Assembly: GCF_017581925.1 (NCBI RefSeq)
Contig: NZ_JAGEVG010000014.1
Span: 1-64,000, forward strand
DNA: 64,000 nt
Direction of reading: 5' to 3'
Origin: Gelidibacter pelagius
Lineage (GTDB): Bacteria > Bacteroidota > Bacteroidia > Flavobacteriales > Flavobacteriaceae
Below are positions 8,411-18,241 of this stretch, in pieces (positions within the stretch are counted from its first letter, which is position 1; the number at the start of each line of letters is the position of its first letter). The notes beneath the pieces were generated by a model. The model searched no databases and had not been told where the DNA came from. It was given only the letters and a program-made list of their open reading frames with translations. A program made the translations under genes and the position numbers.

Positions 8411-11400
8411 ATGTTAGAAAATATTATAAAATTCAGTTTAAGGAATAAACTTATTATTCTCTTATTTATGGGATTTGTGGTCGGTTTCGGGATTTATTCC
8501 TTAACAAGAATCCCCATTGGTGCCGTTCCGGATATTACCAATAATCAAGTTCAGGTTATTACCACGTCGCGTAACCTTTCAACACAAGACGTCGAACAGT
8601 TTATAACCTATCCTGTGGAGTTGGAAATGGCCAATTTGCCAGGAGTTATTGAGATCCGTTCGACTTCAAAATTTGGACTTTCCGTTGTCACTATTGTGTT
8701 TGAAGATGCAATGGGAACATATTTACCACGACAGCTCATTGCTGAAAAAATCAAATCGGCATCAGAAAAAATTCCCGAGAATTTCGGAACCCCAGAAATG
8801 GGTCCTATTACAACAGGTTTAGGCGAAATCTATCAGTATATCCTTGATGTCAAACCTGGGTATGAGGACAAGTATAGCATTACTGAATTGCGAACTATTC
8901 AAGATTGGATCGTAAAGCGTCAATTATCAGGGATTCCTGGTGTGGTTGAGGTCAATACTTGGGGTGGTTTTTTAAAGCAATACGAAGTGGCCATCAATCC
9001 GCAACAGTTGAATGCCATGAATATTTCCATTCTGGAGATCTATGAGGCGCTCGAAAAAAACAATAGTATAGCTGGTGGTGGATACATTGAAAAAGCCAAT
9101 CAAGCATTTTTTATACGTGGAGAAGGGTTGGTGGAATCACTTCAGGACATTGAAAATATTGTTGTCAGAAATGATGGTGTGCCTATTTATGTAAAGGACA
9201 TTGCTAAAGTTGGCTTTGGTAGCGCGACCCGTTTTGGAGCCATTACAGGGAATGGTGAGGGTGAGAAGGTGCTCGGGCAGATTATGATGATTAAGGATGG
9301 AAACTCCAAAAAAATCATTAATGCTGTCAAGGAACGTGTGGCTTCCATAGAACAAACCTTGCCTGAAGGCGTCTATATTAATGCTTTTTTAGAGCGGACC
9401 GAACTTATCGACAAGACGACATTCACTGTGGCTGAGAATCTCATTTTGGGCTCTTTGATTGTCATTTTTGTAGTGGTTTTATTATTGGGGAATTGGCGTT
9501 CTGGTTTGGTAGTGGCATCTGTGATTCCGCTGAGTTTGCTGTTTGCCATTTCAATGATGAATATTTTTGGTGTTGATGCCAATTTGATGAGTCTGGGCGC
9601 TATCGATTTTGGAATTATCATTGATGGTTCAGTCATTATCGTGGAGTTTATCGCCTATCAGATTGTGACCCAAAGTGCCAAAATTAAATCGCTTTCAAAG
9701 GTTGATCGGCAAACTGAAATCGATCAGATCACTTTAAAAAGTGCCTCTAAAATGATGAATTCAGCCATTTTCGGACAACTCATTATTCTAATCGTTTTTA
9801 TACCAATTCTCTCTTTGAGCGGGGTAGAAGGTAAGATGTTCAAACCAATGGCGATGACGTTTAGTTTTGCCTTAATTGGTGCCATGATTTTTTGTCTCAC
9901 TTATGTACCGGTGGCTTCCTCAATGTTCCTGAAAGCAACCAAGCCGAAGGATTCCAATATTTCAGTACGTTTAATGCGATTCTTAAACAGGCAATATCGA
10001 CCAGTAATCAATTGGGCGTTACTGAATACGCGCCTCGTTGTTGGAGTTTCAGTAGTCTTGTTGCTCTTAAGTGGTTGGATCTTTAGCCGAATGGGAGGTG
10101 AGTTTGTGCCTACACTTGATGAGGGTGATTTTGTGATCCAACCCGTCCTGAAAACGGGAACGTCCTTGAGCAAAACGATAGAAATTACGACTAAAATTGA
10201 ACAAATACTATTGGACAATTTTCCTGAGGTGGACCAAGTGGTGACTCGGATTGGTGCCGCAGAAGTGCCAACTGATCCAATGTCAATGGAAGAAAGTGAT
10301 GTCATCATCAAACTGAAACCAAAGAAAGAGTGGACATCTGCCTCGTCAAAAAATGAATTGGCGGATAAGTTTGAAGAAGCACTACGAGTCATCCCAGGAA
10401 TGGAAGTGGAATTCACACAGCCCATAGAAATGCGTTTTAATGAATTGATAACAGGTGTTAGAGCAGATCTTGCCATTAAGATTTTTGGTGAAGATTTATC
10501 AATCTTGTCGCAAAAAGCGGATGAAATTAAAAACTTGATTCAAAACGTTGAGGGTGCTTCTGATATAATTGTTGAAAAAGTAGAGGGTTTACCACAAATG
10601 AGTGTCAATTTCAATCGAAGTAAAATAGCCCGATATGGTGTCAATATAGCAGATTTGAACGATTTGATTTCTGCAGGGTTTGCCGGCCGGACGGTTGGGA
10701 GCGTTTTTGAGGGTGAAAAACGATTTGATTTAGTCATCAGACTTCAAGAGTCACAGCGACAGAATATTGAAAGTCTAAAAAACCTATATGTGGATATTCC
10801 AAGCGGCGGAAAGATTCCGTTGAGTGAATTGGCGGATATTACTTATACCACTGGACCAGCACAAATATCACGAGATGATACGAAACGTCGGATAGTCGTT
10901 GGTGTTAATGTTAGAAATCGTGATTTGCAATCGGTGGTGGATGAGGTTCAAAACCTTATTGAAAACAATTTGAAGTTGTCCGCGGGATATAGCATTACGT
11001 ATGGTGGGCAATTTGAGAATTTAGAAAGTGCCAAGGCGCGATTAATGGTTGCTGTTCCTGTAGCGTTGGTGCTGATTTTCATCCTATTGTACTTCGCGTT
11101 TCATTCGGTCAGCGATGCTTTGTTAATCTACTCTGCTATTCCGCTGTCAGCTGTTGGTGGGATTCTGTTTTTATGGATTCGAGATTTGCCATTCAGTATT
11201 TCAGCAGGTGTTGGTTTTATTGCGCTCTTCGGAATTGCAGTCCTCAACGGAATTGTGTTGATAGAACATTTTAAAGAACTTAAAAGCCAAGGTGTTATGA
11301 ATATAGAAGAACGCATCAAACGTGGTACACAAGAGCGCTTAAGACCTGTGTTGTTAACAGCTTCAGCAGCTGCTTTAGGATTTTTGCCTATGGCTATTTC

Positions 11401-12721
11401 AACCAATGCCGGTGCTGAGGTGCAACGACCATTGGCCACCGTGGTTATTGGTGGGTTGATCAGTGCTACCATATTAACCTTGGTGGTATTGCCGGTGCTA
11501 TACGCTTGGGTAGAAAGGAAAAGAGCATTAAAAATGAACAAAACGGGAATTGTTACTATGGTTTTTATCATGTTGTCATTTCATATGAGCGCACAGGTAA
11601 AACCATTGACTATAGAAGAGACTATTAATTTGGCTATTGAAAATAATTCTGGATTAAAAGCGTCTTCACTTCAAATTGACGAAGCCGATGCTTTAATAGG
11701 AAGTGCTTTCAGTTTTGATAAAACGTCTGTTTATTACAAGTATGAAAATAACGCCAATGATGTCGACCCTTTAAAGGTTTTTGGAATTTCTCAAGATTTT
11801 AAATTTCCAACGGCCTATATCGCGGATAGAAATGTCAACAGAGCGAAAGTCGGATTGCAGGAATCTGCACATGCTATTGGACTTCAAGCCCTGAAAAAAG
11901 AAGTGTATTCGGCTTATTACAACTTGAGTTATGCCAAAAACAAGGAAAAATCTTATCATTTTTTAGATAGCTTATACCAAAACTTTGCACAATCTGCCAG
12001 ACGACGATTTGAATTGGGAGAGACCAATTATTTGGAAATGATCACTGCGCAATCCAAGCAAAAACAATTGGAAACACTTTATAAACAGGCGCAACAGGAG
12101 GTGGTCATGTATCAATCACTTCTGAAAAAAATTGTTCAGGTTGAAGCTATAGAGGTTGCAGATGAGCCGTTACGGAGGTTGTCAATCCGTTCAGAATCTA
12201 TTAATGAAAACGTTGGAATGCTCTATTTTGAACAGTCCAAATCTTTTTATGATGCCAAATTGCGGCAAGAAAATCAGAGTTTAATGCCTGATATAAGTGT
12301 GGAATATCTTCATGGTGTTAATGATGGCCTGAGCAAGGATTTTGTGGGCTACCAATTGGGTCTGAAGATTCCCTTGTTATTCGGAGGCAATTCTTCTAAA
12401 ATAAAGGCATCAAAAATCGCACAGGAAATTGTAGATGAAAGGCAACAAGATTACGAGTCAAAATGGCAAGCTGAAAAAGAAGCTTTATTCGCCAAACTGG
12501 AGCAATATGATGAGGCAGTTATTTATTATGAAACACAAGGAAAGCATCTTTCGGAAGAAATCATAAAAACTGCAGAACGCACACTCAAGGAAGGAGAAAT
12601 TGATTTTTTCCAATACATTCAAAGCATTGAGACCTCAAAGGATATTGAAATGACCTATCTCGATAATCTTAATGCTTACAATCAAACTATTATTACAATC
12701 AATTATTTAATTTTAGACTAA
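8411..12721 (+). CDS. CzcA-type RND metal pump fused to CzcC/TolC-type channel
   Basis: 1436 residues, much longer than a normal heavy-metal RND pump (about 1040). Residues 1-1040 are the pump: 'LRNKLIILL' first membrane helix, two periplasmic porter regions, and 'AIDFGIIIDGSVIIVEF' in TM4 with Asp399, Asp405 and Glu412. Their 6- and 7-residue spacing equals the CzcA proton-relay triad D402/D408/E415, arguing for divalent ions (Zn, Co, Cd, Ni) rather than Cu(I). From Met1042 a second signal-peptide-like segment (MNKTGIVTMVFIMLSFHMSAQ) starts an outer-membrane efflux-protein domain (to 1436) with 'LTIEETINLAIENNSGLKA' and the long helices of TolC-like channels. The two halves are in one uninterrupted frame. 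The adaptor gene follows with a 1-nt TAATG overlap. Confidence 0.93.
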   Translation: MLENIIKFSLRNKLIILLFMGFVVGFGIYSLTRIPIGAVPDITNNQVQVITTSRNLSTQDVEQFITYPVELEMANLPGVIEIRSTSKFGLSVVTIVFEDAMGTYLPRQLIAEKIKSASEKIPENFGTPEMGPITTGLGEIYQYILDVKPGYEDKYSITELRTIQDWIVKRQLSGIPGVVEVNTWGGFLKQYEVAINPQQLNAMNISILEIYEALEKNNSIAGGGYIEKANQAFFIRGEGLVESLQDIENIVVRNDGVPIYVKDIAKVGFGSATRFGAITGNGEGEKVLGQIMMIKDGNSKKIINAVKERVASIEQTLPEGVYINAFLERTELIDKTTFTVAENLILGSLIVIFVVVLLLGNWRSGLVVASVIPLSLLFAISMMNIFGVDANLMSLGAIDFGIIIDGSVIIVEFIAYQIVTQSAKIKSLSKVDRQTEIDQITLKSASKMMNSAIFGQLIILIVFIPILSLSGVEGKMFKPMAMTFSFALIGAMIFCLTYVPVASSMFLKATKPKDSNISVRLMRFLNRQYRPVINWALLNTRLVVGVSVVLLLLSGWIFSRMGGEFVPTLDEGDFVIQPVLKTGTSLSKTIEITTKIEQILLDNFPEVDQVVTRIGAAEVPTDPMSMEESDVIIKLKPKKEWTSASSKNELADKFEEALRVIPGMEVEFTQPIEMRFNELITGVRADLAIKIFGEDLSILSQKADEIKNLIQNVEGASDIIVEKVEGLPQMSVNFNRSKIARYGVNIADLNDLISAGFAGRTVGSVFEGEKRFDLVIRLQESQRQNIESLKNLYVDIPSGGKIPLSELADITYTTGPAQISRDDTKRRIVVGVNVRNRDLQSVVDEVQNLIENNLKLSAGYSITYGGQFENLESAKARLMVAVPVALVLIFILLYFAFHSVSDALLIYSAIPLSAVGGILFLWIRDLPFSISAGVGFIALFGIAVLNGIVLIEHFKELKSQGVMNIEERIKRGTQERLRPVLLTASAAALGFLPMAISTNAGAEVQRPLATVVIGGLISATILTLVVLPVLYAWVERKRALKMNKTGIVTMVFIMLSFHMSAQVKPLTIEETINLAIENNSGLKASSLQIDEADALIGSAFSFDKTSVYYKYENNANDVDPLKVFGISQDFKFPTAYIADRNVNRAKVGLQESAHAIGLQALKKEVYSAYYNLSYAKNKEKSYHFLDSLYQNFAQSARRRFELGETNYLEMITAQSKQKQLETLYKQAQQEVVMYQSLLKKIVQVEAIEVADEPLRRLSIRSESINENVGMLYFEQSKSFYDAKLRQENQSLMPDISVEYLHGVNDGLSKDFVGYQLGLKIPLLFGGNSSKIKASKIAQEIVDERQQDYESKWQAEKEALFAKLEQYDEAVIYYETQGKHLSEEIIKTAERTLKEGEIDFFQYIQSIETSKDIEMTYLDNLNAYNQTIITINYLILD

Positions 12722-13866
12722 TGAAACAGTTATATATAGTATTTATTTTCATGCTTTTGGTAGCTTGTGGAAATGATAAAAAGGAAGAACAAACCGAAGA
12801 AACTCAGCAGGAAACAGACGAACTAGTCGTTTCCAAAGAGCAGTTTCAAAGTGAAAAAATGGAGTTTGGGACTCTTTCTGAACACGATTTTAATAGTATT
12901 GTGAAGGTGAGTGGACAGATTGAAGTGCCCACCCAAAACCAGTCCAGTGTAAGCACTTTTCTTGGAGGTTACGTCACTAAAAGCCCATTGCTTATTGGAG
13001 ATGAGGTGAAGAAGGGACAATTTTTAGTTACCTTGGAAAGCACAGAATTTGTTGAAATCCAACAACGCTATTTGGAAATTGCTCAACAGCTGAATTTCTT
13101 GAAATCTGAGTTTACACGTCAAAGGACGTTATATGATGAAAATATAAGTTCTCAAAAGAATTTTCTGAAAGCAGAAAGCGAATATAAGAGTGGTTTGGCG
13201 CATTATAATGGACTTAAAAAGAAGCTACAGATGCTTAATATTAATCCTACAACTGTAGAAAACGGGACTATCACTTCCACCATTAATTTGTATGCGCCTA
13301 TAGCCGGATTTGTAACCAAGGTGAATGTTAGCAATGGTACTTATGTGTCTCCTGCAGATGTTATTTTGGAAATTATTGATACGGACCACATCCATTTGGA
13401 GTTGTCAGTGTTTGAAAAGGATATTCTCAAAGTAAAGAAAGGTCAAGAAATTGATTTTAGAATTCCAGAAGCTTCTGATAGTGTTTATAAGGCCGAGGTG
13501 CATTTGGTTGGTACCACTATAGATCCTACAAACAGAAGAGTTGTGGTTCATGGTCACATTGAGAATGACCATACGGCATTTATTGTCGGGATGTTTGCTG
13601 AAGCTGAGATTATCGTAGGTGCTTTAAATGGAATTGCATTGCCTAAAACAGGGATAATTCAGGTAGAAAATGATTATTTTGCGTTGGTTTTGGATAAGGA
13701 AACTTCCGATGAGTATTTTTTTACAAAAGTAAAATTAGACATCGGATTGCAAACTGAAGATGTTGTTGAAGTTTTAAACGCAGTATCTTTAAAGAATAAA
13801 AAAATAGTAGTGAATGGCACCTATATGTTACTGAATGAAGCAGAAGGTGGCGGGCATTCACATTAA
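12721..13866 (+). CDS. czcB: RND periplasmic adaptor (membrane-fusion) subunit, CzcB type
   Basis: 381 residues. Lipoprotein signal MKQLYIVFIFMLLVAC, then an acidic linker, then an HlyD/CzcB adaptor: lipoyl-like half-motif 'GGYVTKSPLLIGDEVKKGQ' (about 85-105), alpha-helical hairpin (about 110-175), second lipoyl half 'LYAPIAGFVTKVNVSNGTYV' (about 190-210), then beta-barrel. Ends in a His-containing tail (EGGGHSH). It bridges the pump and the outer-membrane domain encoded by the fused gene before it. The start ATG overlaps the upstream stop (TAATG), indicating translational coupling. Substrate assignment follows from the pump. Confidence 0.9.
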   Translation: MKQLYIVFIFMLLVACGNDKKEEQTEETQQETDELVVSKEQFQSEKMEFGTLSEHDFNSIVKVSGQIEVPTQNQSSVSTFLGGYVTKSPLLIGDEVKKGQFLVTLESTEFVEIQQRYLEIAQQLNFLKSEFTRQRTLYDENISSQKNFLKAESEYKSGLAHYNGLKKKLQMLNINPTTVENGTITSTINLYAPIAGFVTKVNVSNGTYVSPADVILEIIDTDHIHLELSVFEKDILKVKKGQEIDFRIPEASDSVYKAEVHLVGTTIDPTNRRVVVHGHIENDHTAFIVGMFAEAEIIVGALNGIALPKTGIIQVENDYFALVLDKETSDEYFFTKVKLDIGLQTEDVVEVLNAVSLKNKKIVVNGTYMLLNEAEGGGHSH

Positions 13867-13875
13867 AATTAAACT

Positions 13876-15855
13876 ATGACAGATCAACATAAAGAAGAGC
13901 ATCATCACGACCATGATGGTATATTCGGCTCACGTACGGAGTTGTATTTTTCATTGCTATGCGGTGTTTTTCTATTAATAGGTTTCTTAATTAATATTTT
14001 AGGACCTGATACCCAATCTGTATGGATGTATCTTGTTCCATTTTTAATTGCCTACGGATTTGGGGGCTACTATATCACCATTGAAGCTTTTGCAAAGATT
14101 AAAAAAGGTGAATTTGAGATTGACTTTTTGATGATTGCAGCTGCTATCGGTGCAGCCTATATTGGGAGTTGGACAGAGGGAGCGTTATTGCTGTTCTTGT
14201 TTAGTTTAGGGCATGCTTTGGAAACTTATGCCATGGACAAGGCCAAGAAATCTATTGAGGCTTTAGGAGAGTTAACGCCTAAAACGGCATTGATTAAAAG
14301 AAACGGCAAAATTGAAGAAGTTAGCGTTGACGATCTGAAAATCAATGATGTCATTGTGGTAAAACCAAACTCTAAAATTGCAGCAGATGGGGTGATCATC
14401 AAAGGAAGCAGTGCCATTGATCAGGCGCCCATTACTGGAGAAAGTATGCCTATCGATAAAACCGCGATTTCCTCTGTTGACAACCTGCCGAATTTCAATG
14501 ATATTGATGCCTCTCATGTGGTATATACAGGAACTCTAAATGGTGATGGAAGTATTGAAGTTCTGGTTTTAAAATTGAGTAAAGATTCTACGGTTGCGCG
14601 ACTGATCAAAATGGTAAGTGATGTGGAAACACAAAAATCACCTACCCAGCGGATGACCAAGAAGTTTGAAGAACGCTACGTGCCCATTGTTATTTTAGTA
14701 GTCTTTGCGCTGTGTTTTGCATATCTGGTGGTTGACGAGTCTTTCAATGAAAGTTTGTATCGCGCTATTACGGTGTTGGTAGCTGCGAGTCCATGTGCCT
14801 TGGCAATTTCCACGCCGAGTGCTGTTTTGAGTGGGATCGCAAGAGCGGCTCAAAAAGGGGTGTTGATAAAAGGTGGAAAAGCTTTAGAAGATTTGGGCTC
14901 TATCAGAACCATCGCTTTTGATAAAACAGGAACCTTAACAGAAGGCAAGCCAAAGCTCACCAATATGATTCCGCATCATGATTATTCAGAAGAAGATTTG
15001 GCGCGGTTGGTTTTGGAAGTAGAAAGTTTAAGCAACCATCCCCTGGCAAGGGCCATTACTAAAGATGTTGAATCTAAATATGGAATACTACATAAAAATC
15101 TGGCTTCCAATGTCAACGCCATTCAAGGTAAAGGCATCAGTGCAACATATCAGGGTAAAACCGTTTTTATAGGTAATGAAAAGCTAATGACCGATGAAGG
15201 AATGTCCATTGCACCTGAATTGCGTACAAAAATGGATGGCTTGCTGCAAGAAGGGCACACGGCAATGTTGGTAGCTCATAATAATAAGGTTATTGGGCTA
15301 ATGAGCGTCATGGATGTCCCAAGAAAAACAGCGGTTGAGACCTTGAAACGATTGAAGGCGATTGGTATCAAACGAATGGTAATGCTTACCGGCGATCATC
15401 AAAATGTTGGAGATGCTATTGCCAAACAAATTGGATTGACAGAAGCAAGAGGCAATTTGTTGCCCGAAGATAAGGTAGAAGCGATTAAGAAACTCATGGA
15501 GCGCGATGGGAAAATCGCTATGGTAGGTGATGGGGTCAACGATGCACCGGCAATGGCCTATAGCACGGTTAGTGTGGCCATGGGCGCTGCGGGTAGTGAT
15601 GTGGCTTTGGAAACCGCAGATGTGGCTTTGATGTCTGATAAAATTGAAATGTTGCCCTTTGCCATTGGTCTGAGTAGAGCGTCCAAACGTATTATTACCC
15701 AAAATATTTGGATCAGTATGGGCGTTGTGGCTTTATTGGTGCCAGCAACCATATTTGGTTTTACCGGTATAGGATTGGCAGTTGTCTTTCATGAAGGGTC
15801 AACTTTAGTGGTTGTTCTTAATGCGTTGAGACTGTTAGCTTATAAGGAAAAATAA
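13876..15855 (+). CDS. Heavy-metal P-type ATPase, PIB-4 type
   Basis: 659-residue inner-membrane metal exporter. The N-terminus is His-rich (EEHHHDHD) and lacks a CXXC metal-binding domain. Motifs: 'TGES' in the actuator domain, 'SPC' in TM4 (Ser305-Pro-Cys307), 'DKTGTLTEG' with the phosphorylated Asp349, 'HPLA'-type nucleotide motif in 'SNHPLARAI', 'MLTGD', 'GDGVNDAPA', and 'HEGST' in the last helix (His639). SPC plus HEGxT is the signature of PIB-4 ATPases, which export Co2+, Zn2+ or Fe2+. It is the last gene of the operon, 9 bp after the adaptor, and would feed metal from cytoplasm to periplasm where the RND complex can expel it. Confidence 0.93.
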   Translation: MTDQHKEEHHHDHDGIFGSRTELYFSLLCGVFLLIGFLINILGPDTQSVWMYLVPFLIAYGFGGYYITIEAFAKIKKGEFEIDFLMIAAAIGAAYIGSWTEGALLLFLFSLGHALETYAMDKAKKSIEALGELTPKTALIKRNGKIEEVSVDDLKINDVIVVKPNSKIAADGVIIKGSSAIDQAPITGESMPIDKTAISSVDNLPNFNDIDASHVVYTGTLNGDGSIEVLVLKLSKDSTVARLIKMVSDVETQKSPTQRMTKKFEERYVPIVILVVFALCFAYLVVDESFNESLYRAITVLVAASPCALAISTPSAVLSGIARAAQKGVLIKGGKALEDLGSIRTIAFDKTGTLTEGKPKLTNMIPHHDYSEEDLARLVLEVESLSNHPLARAITKDVESKYGILHKNLASNVNAIQGKGISATYQGKTVFIGNEKLMTDEGMSIAPELRTKMDGLLQEGHTAMLVAHNNKVIGLMSVMDVPRKTAVETLKRLKAIGIKRMVMLTGDHQNVGDAIAKQIGLTEARGNLLPEDKVEAIKKLMERDGKIAMVGDGVNDAPAMAYSTVSVAMGAAGSDVALETADVALMSDKIEMLPFAIGLSRASKRIITQNIWISMGVVALLVPATIFGFTGIGLAVVFHEGSTLVVVLNALRLLAYKEK

Positions 15856-15999
15856 TAGTAATCATAAGAGCATTTTTTTTGTTTAAAGTTGATAAGGCTA
15901 GGAGTTTAGAAAGTGAAAATAAATTTTTTCCTACGCAACCATTTGTATATTATTGCATCTTAAAAAATATTGACCTCTGTTTTTTTAAATAACTCTTCT

Positions 16000-16557
16000 A
16001 TGAGAAATTGTGTTTTTGCATTTTTAACGCTCTTTGCGGTGATGGGTTCCCAGGCTCAAACTGACAGCATTCAAAAAAATAATTTTCGTAAAAACGAGGT
16101 CAAATTAAACGCAATTATGCTCTTGTTTGGTGCTTTTGAACCGAGCTATGAATACAATCTGTCGGAAAGTTCTTCTGTCGGTATGTCGTTGTTTGTTCCG
16201 TTTGACGACGATAATTTTGATACAAATATTAATTACTATATATCTCCTTATTACCGAATTTTCTTTGGTCAGAAATACGCTGCAGGTTTTTTCCTCGAAG
16301 GATTTGCGATGGTTAACTCTATTGAACATGAGTATTATAATCCATCGCAAGGTGGAAATTATAACTATTGGGAAAAAGATGTTACTGATTTTGCCTTAGG
16401 CTTTGGATTAGGCGGAAAATGGATGACACGAGGCGGATTTGTTTTTGAAGTCTCTGGGGGTATTGGTAGAAATTTGTTCAATACCAATGACTCAGACTAT
16501 TATGATTATTCACCCATAGTCGGGAAATTTGGTTTCAACTTAGGTTTCAGGTTTTAA
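16000..16557 (+). CDS. Small outer-membrane beta-barrel protein (DUF3575-like)
   Basis: 185 residues with a signal peptide (MRNCVFAFLTLFAVMGSQAQ) and about eight amphipathic strands, ending 'GFNLGFRF' with a C-terminal Phe, the usual signal for barrel insertion. Strings such as 'EVKLNAIMLLFGAFEPSYEYNL' recall the DUF3575 family of outer-membrane proteins. The start is the ATG at 16000; a TTG at 15970 in the same frame is not supported by signal-peptide form. Function unknown; not obviously linked to the metal operon, which ends 144 bp upstream. Confidence 0.82.
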   Translation: MRNCVFAFLTLFAVMGSQAQTDSIQKNNFRKNEVKLNAIMLLFGAFEPSYEYNLSESSSVGMSLFVPFDDDNFDTNINYYISPYYRIFFGQKYAAGFFLEGFAMVNSIEHEYYNPSQGGNYNYWEKDVTDFALGFGLGGKWMTRGGFVFEVSGGIGRNLFNTNDSDYYDYSPIVGKFGFNLGFRF

Positions 16558-16573
16558 AAAGGTTCCAAAAAAA

Positions 16574-16615
16574 AAATCCCAAATTCCAATGTTGCGTTAT
16601 TGAAATTTGGGATTT
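16574..16615. terminator. Bidirectional terminator
   Basis: AAATCCCAAATT (16574-16585) pairs with AATTTGGGATTT (16604-16615); flanked by an A run on the left and T-rich sequence on the right. It separates the convergent barrel protein and glyS genes. The AATCCCAA stem is reused in the ahcY terminator. Confidence 0.8.
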
Positions 16616-16637
16616 ATTCTTTTTGGTATTTCAAATT

Positions 16638-18179
16638 TTACATTTTCATCAACCAGGATTTTATATCCACTTCTTTCTTGATGATCTCGCTTAAATCTTC
16701 AATTTTGACGCGGGTCTGTTCCATGGTATCTCTATGTCTGATGGTTACTGTATTGTCTTCTAAAGTATCATGATCCACAGTAATACAAATTGGTGTTCCG
16801 TTGGCATCTTGTCTTCTATAGCGTCTTCCTACCGCATCTTTGTCGTCATAAACCACGTTGAAATCCCATTTCAAATCTTCCTGAATTTGACGTGCAATTT
16901 CCGGTAGGCCATCTTTTTTAACCAATGGTAAAATGGCCGCTTTCACAGGAGCTAATACTGAAGGTAATTTTAAGACCGTTCTAGTTGTGTTGTTGTCCAA
17001 TTCTTCTTCTACCAATGAATTGGAGAAAACGGCCAAAAACATGCGGTCCAGGCCAATTGAGGTTTCTAATACATAAGGCGTGTAGCTTTCCTTCGTTTCG
17101 TGGTCAAAATATTGAAGTTTTTTACCTGAAAATTCTTCGTGCTGCTTTAAATCGAAATCTGTTCTTGAATGGATGCCTTCCAATTCTTTGAAACCAAATG
17201 GGAATTTGAATTCTATATCCGTTGCGGCATCTGCATAATGTGCCATCTTCTCATGGTCATGGAAACGGTAGTTTTCCTCACCCATCCCTAAAGATAAATG
17301 CCATTTTAAGCGTTCTTCTTTCCAATGTTCAAACCATTTCTTTTGAGTGCCTGGTTTGATGAAAAACTGCATTTCCATTTGTTCAAACTCGCGCATTCTG
17401 AAAATGAACTGTCTTGCAACAATCTCATTTCTAAACGCTTTTCCGGTTTGGGCAATTCCAAACGGAATTTTTAAACGTCCCGATTTTTGAACATTGAGGA
17501 AGTTCACGAATATACCTTGTGCCGTTTCCGGACGAAGGTACAAATCCATCGCGCTTTCTGCTGAAGCTCCTAATTTGGTGCCGAACATCAAGTTGAACTG
17601 TTTTACTTCAGTCCAATTTCTGCTTCCTGTCACTGGGTCAGCAATTTCTAATTCTTCAATCAATGCCTTCACATCAGCTAAATCTTCCTTTTCCAAAGAT
17701 TTACCCATGCGCGATAGGATGGTTTTTATGGTTTCATAATAGCCAACAACTCTTGGGTTGGTCGTTATGAATTCTTCTTTGTTGAACGCATCTCCAAAAC
17801 GTTTTTCCGCTTTGCTGATTTCTTTGTCAATCTTAGCTTCAATCTTGGCGCAGTAGTCTTCAATTAAAACATCGGCACGATAGCGTTTTTTAGAATCCTT
17901 ATTATCAATTAAGGGATCATTAAAGGCATCTACGTGGCCGGATGCCTTCCAAGTGGTGGGATGCATAAAGATTGAGGAGTCAATGCCTACAATATTTTCA
18001 TGTATTTGTACCATGGCTGTCCACCAGTAGTTTCGAATATTTTTCTTTAATTCGGCACCATTTTGTGCATAGTCATAAACTGCACTTAGGCCATCATATA
18101 TTTCACTACTTTGGAATACGTATCCATATTCCTTAGCGTGAGATATAACTTTCTTAAATTGGTCGTCCTGATTTGTCAT
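16638..18179 (-). CDS. glyS: Glycyl-tRNA synthetase (dimeric type)
   Basis: 513-residue class II aminoacyl-tRNA synthetase of the homodimeric (eukaryote/Gram-positive-like) kind. Motif 2 is visible in 'AFRNEIVARQFIFRMREFEQMEM', motif 3 in 'ETSIGLDRMFLAVF', and the glycine-site residues in 'MFGTKLGASAESAMDLYLRPETAQG'; the anticodon domain covers the last ~110 residues ('APVKAAILPLVKKDGLPE'). N-terminus 'GYVFQSSEIYDGLSAVYDYAQNG' is standard. A -7-like box (TATTTTTG, minus strand, 18184-18191) ends 4 nt before the ATG, implying a nearly leaderless mRNA. Confidence 0.96.
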   Translation of the reverse strand: MTNQDDQFKKVISHAKEYGYVFQSSEIYDGLSAVYDYAQNGAELKKNIRNYWWTAMVQIHENIVGIDSSIFMHPTTWKASGHVDAFNDPLIDNKDSKKRYRADVLIEDYCAKIEAKIDKEISKAEKRFGDAFNKEEFITTNPRVVGYYETIKTILSRMGKSLEKEDLADVKALIEELEIADPVTGSRNWTEVKQFNLMFGTKLGASAESAMDLYLRPETAQGIFVNFLNVQKSGRLKIPFGIAQTGKAFRNEIVARQFIFRMREFEQMEMQFFIKPGTQKKWFEHWKEERLKWHLSLGMGEENYRFHDHEKMAHYADAATDIEFKFPFGFKELEGIHSRTDFDLKQHEEFSGKKLQYFDHETKESYTPYVLETSIGLDRMFLAVFSNSLVEEELDNNTTRTVLKLPSVLAPVKAAILPLVKKDGLPEIARQIQEDLKWDFNVVYDDKDAVGRRYRRQDANGTPICITVDHDTLEDNTVTIRHRDTMEQTRVKIEDLSEIIKKEVDIKSWLMKM

Positions 18180-18183
18180 GCTG

Positions 18184-18191
18184 CAAAAATA
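18184..18191 (-). promoter_or_regulatory. -7 box for glyS
   Basis: On the minus strand TATTTTTG matches TAnnTTTG. The glyS ATG is at 18179, so transcription would begin at or within a few bases of the start codon. No clear -33 TTG at the right distance was seen. Confidence 0.4.
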
Positions 18192-18241
18192 GAAAACCCT
18201 TCCAACTAAAGGAACGGTTTGTATAAATAAATTTTATGGGC

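Noticed and set aside
9901-10476. 191-codon antisense frame within the RND pump gene
   Set aside because: Low-complexity Ser/Thr-rich translation mirroring the pump codons; the forward frame has all RND motifs.
13876-15855. Calling the ATPase a copper exporter
   Set aside because: It has SPC and HEGST, not the CPC/CPH motifs of copper ATPases, and no N-terminal CXXC domain.
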